Source: an uncultured Porphyromonadaceae bacterium (GTDB taxonomy: Bacteria > Bacteroidota > Bacteroidia > Bacteroidales > Muribaculaceae). From it: a stretch of 8,195 nt of DNA. Below the pieces are notes generated by a model. It was given only the letters and a program-made list of their open reading frames with translations, ran no database searches and was not told where the DNA came from. A program made the translations under genes and the position numbers. The stretch spans positions 1 through 8,195 of the forward strand of contig CAMWQY010000113.1 of the NCBI GenBank assembly GCA_947176355.1, given 5' to 3'. Below, piece by piece: positions 6,774-8,195 of the stretch; position 1 is the stretch's first letter, and every line of letters begins with the position of its first letter.

Positions 6774-8082
6774 ATTGCCATAAGTCTCTTAGAGGGAACG
6801 ATTGTGAGTAGCGAGGTCGTAGATTACTGATAAGTCGGGTCATATCTTTTGAGAAGTTGTGTCCGGTCCAGACTCCACTGTTTGTAATCATCACCCAACA
6901 CTCACCGTTGGGAAATCTCTCAATCAAAGTATGAGTAGATGAAAGCGTCCCGGTACGACGCCACTTACCATGCTCATCAATTTCACTCCATCCTCGTGAC
7001 ACTCTCCCCTCCTTGGCGTATGCTGTCAATGAATCAATCGACTCGTTGCTTATTATATTCTTTACATGAGGATATTTGTCGGTCGCGGCTACAAGTCGGG
7101 CAAGGTCAGATGCAGAGGCGCACCACCCTCCGGCACCCATAAGACCATTGACATTACTACCTCCATATACTCGCTCCACCATCCTACCACTGCCATTGAA
7201 TTCCTCCACAGCTACAGTGTCAGGTCCATAATAATGCACTTCATCCTCAGAGCGGTCGGCATAATAATTAGTAGCGGGACGAAACCGATAGCAACCTGCA
7301 GGATGCAATACTTCACCGGTCACATAATCCCAATAACTTTTTCCTGTCACTCTCTCAATTACCAACGACAACAGCATATAGCCAAAATTGGAGTAACGGA
7401 ATCCTTGTCCGGGAGTAAATGCGATTTTTCTGCCAAGCACGATTTCGGTCAACTGTTCATTTGTAGGGGGTCCGGACAAGCCTTTGGCAGCGATAATGTC
7501 TTTTGTATTAAACATTGGGTCGCCTGCTCCCATGCCGAAGCCTCCCTTATGTTGCAAAAGATGGTCGACAGTGATATCGAAAAGGCGTTTGTCTTTAATG
7601 GCATTCGTAAAAATAGTGTCGTTCAATATTCCATCAGGACCAAACACCTTGGAGTTCAACCTCAACTTTCCATCTTCGACCAATCGCATAATTGCAATTG
7701 CCGTGACAAGTTTTGAAGCCGATGCCAGACGCATTATATTTTGGGGAGTCATCTTTTTTTGATCTTCTACGTCCGCCCAACCATAACCTTTGGCATATAA
7801 CAGCGAGTCGTTGCGCGTCACAGCCAACGACATTCCTTTAATATTCCATTTCCCAATGAAACGCTCTATTTCACGGTCCATTTTCGCCAGTTCCGGCCAA
7901 TCGGAACGTTCATTTGTCAGCGAATCTGACCAATTGTTGTATGGTGACAAAGACACTTTAGCTGTCTTCTCACTTTCCGAACTTTTATCCTTGCAAAAGG
8001 CTACGGTAAAAATCACTATTGTGCAAATTACTGCAAATAGAAATATTAAAACCATACCCCTTTTTACATCATTTCTCCTCAT
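6772..8082 (-). CDS. Serine hydrolase, beta-lactamase/penicillin-binding family (peptidase S12 type)
   Basis: This 436-residue protein has the AmpC/S12 catalytic signatures: Ser121-Ala-Ser-Lys124 (acylated serine and lysine), Tyr230-Ser-Asn232 (YxN box) and Arg376-Thr-Gly378 where the KTG or HTG box normally lies. Supporting stretches are NIMRLASASKLVTAIAIMRL (115-134), DHLLQHKGG (173-181) and FRYSNFGYMLL (228-238). Residues 8-30 form a hydrophobic segment after a basic start (MRRNDVKR), so the protein is exported, either anchored or cleaved. Cys30 (VAFC-KDK) could be a lipidation site, but Phe at -1 is a poor lipobox. The start at 8082 keeps the basic N-region; Met10 (8055) is an alternative. 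The family includes carboxypeptidases, D-amino-acid peptidases, esterases and a few true beta-lactamases, and sequence alone does not choose among them. It is not necessarily an antibiotic-resistance gene. A divergent gene may start to its right. Confidence 0.92.
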   Translation of the reverse strand: MRRNDVKRGMVLIFLFAVICTIVIFTVAFCKDKSSESEKTAKVSLSPYNNWSDSLTNERSDWPELAKMDREIERFIGKWNIKGMSLAVTRNDSLLYAKGYGWADVEDQKKMTPQNIMRLASASKLVTAIAIMRLVEDGKLRLNSKVFGPDGILNDTIFTNAIKDKRLFDITVDHLLQHKGGFGMGAGDPMFNTKDIIAAKGLSGPPTNEQLTEIVLGRKIAFTPGQGFRYSNFGYMLLSLVIERVTGKSYWDYVTGEVLHPAGCYRFRPATNYYADRSEDEVHYYGPDTVAVEEFNGSGRMVERVYGGSNVNGLMGAGGWCASASDLARLVAATDKYPHVKNIISNESIDSLTAYAKEGRVSRGWSEIDEHGKWRRTGTLSSTHTLIERFPNGECWVMITNSGVWTGHNFSKDMTRLISNLRPRYSQSFPLRDLWQ

Positions 8083-8117
8083 TTTAGTTAAATAATGTTA
8101 AATCCGAGCAAATTTTA

Positions 8118-8133
8118 TATGTTTTACAACATA
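8118..8133. repeat. Short inverted repeat between the serine hydrolase start and the right-end promoter
   Basis: TATGTT (8118-8123) and AACATA (8128-8133) form a perfect 6-4-6 dyad in the AT-rich gap upstream of the serine hydrolase. It overlaps the region where that gene's promoter should lie (an imperfect AAAATTTG -7 candidate at 8116-8109 on the minus strand) and is 17 bases from the plus-strand -7 box. Its position would suit an operator serving both directions, but dyads this short arise by chance in AT-rich DNA. Confidence 0.3.
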
Positions 8134-8150
8134 CTTTCGGAAATAATCAC

Positions 8151-8158
8151 TAATTTTG
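8151..8158 (+). promoter_or_regulatory. Plus-strand -7 box of a probable divergent promoter
   Basis: TAATTTTG on the plus strand is a perfect TAnnTTTG match, identical to the -7 box of the SLBB gene promoter, and is followed by CA. No TTTG-like -33 box stands 19-21 bases upstream, which lowers confidence. It points rightward, away from the serine hydrolase, towards a short open frame that starts at 8172. Confidence 0.42.
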
Positions 8159-8171
8159 CATCGAGTTTTTC

Positions 8172-8195
8172 ATGGTATTAGATTTTAAGGTTAAC
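8172..8195 (+). CDS. Possible start of a divergent gene running off the right edge
   Basis: An ATG 14 bases after the plus-strand -7 box opens a frame of eight codons (MVLDFKVN) that reaches the window end without a stop. The predicted leader would be very short (under 10 bases), with no Shine-Dalgarno site. Eight residues are too few to recognise a family. The only support is the promoter-like box just upstream and the open frame, so this may not be a real gene start. Confidence 0.25.

Noticed and set aside
7066..7716. Plus-strand open frame of 216 codons
   Set aside because: It is antisense to the serine hydrolase, including its YxN box region, and its translation has no recognisable domain.
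1..8195. Mobile elements, CRISPR arrays, tRNA or rRNA genes, toxin-antitoxin or defence genes
   Set aside because: I saw no transposase motifs, spaced direct repeats, cloverleaf-like segments or small paired genes, and the intergenic gaps are all about 110 bases or shorter.

Overview
The window looks like chromosomal DNA of a gut-type Bacteroidales bacterium, perhaps Bacteroidaceae or Muribaculaceae. Two intergenic regions carry the Bacteroidetes promoter form (TTTG-like box, 20 bases, TAnnTTTG-like box). Shine-Dalgarno sites are mostly weak or absent. The proteins (large SLBB export protein, single-chain serine dehydratase, GH115 glycosidase, DUF4332 protein) are of types common in that order. 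This placement is inferred from protein style and promoters, not from a search.

All six clear genes lie on the minus strand, so they read from right to left. At the right end is a secreted or anchored serine hydrolase of the beta-lactamase/PBP (S12) family (6772-8082), followed by an AT-rich terminator-like hairpin. Next is a small DUF4332 helix-hairpin-helix protein (6261-6668), ended by a strong rho-independent terminator (6207-6232). Only 17 bases after that terminator's T-tract begins a GH115 alpha-glucuronidase (3679-6189) with a signal peptide. A good promoter (3644-3675) then drives L-serine dehydratase (2402-3619) and, 5 bases after its stop, ribonuclease Z (1485-2396). A second good promoter (1425-1456) starts a polysaccharide export protein with SLBB domains (1-1384). 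Its C-terminus lies beyond the left edge, where a capsule or exopolysaccharide locus may continue. At the far right a plus-strand -7 box and a short open frame (8172-8195) suggest a divergent gene leaving the window.

The genes do not form one pathway. They are separate units: cell-envelope or peptide hydrolysis, a probable nucleic-acid-binding protein, hemicellulose side-chain removal in the periplasm, serine catabolism coupled to tRNA 3'-end maturation, and polysaccharide export. I see no mobile element, CRISPR array, RNA gene or clear novel multi-gene system. The points most worth a second look are the terminator/leader in front of the GH115 gene, the serine dehydratase without a C-terminal cysteine, and the pairing of serine dehydratase with RNase Z. 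No stretch longer than 300 bases lacks a gene.
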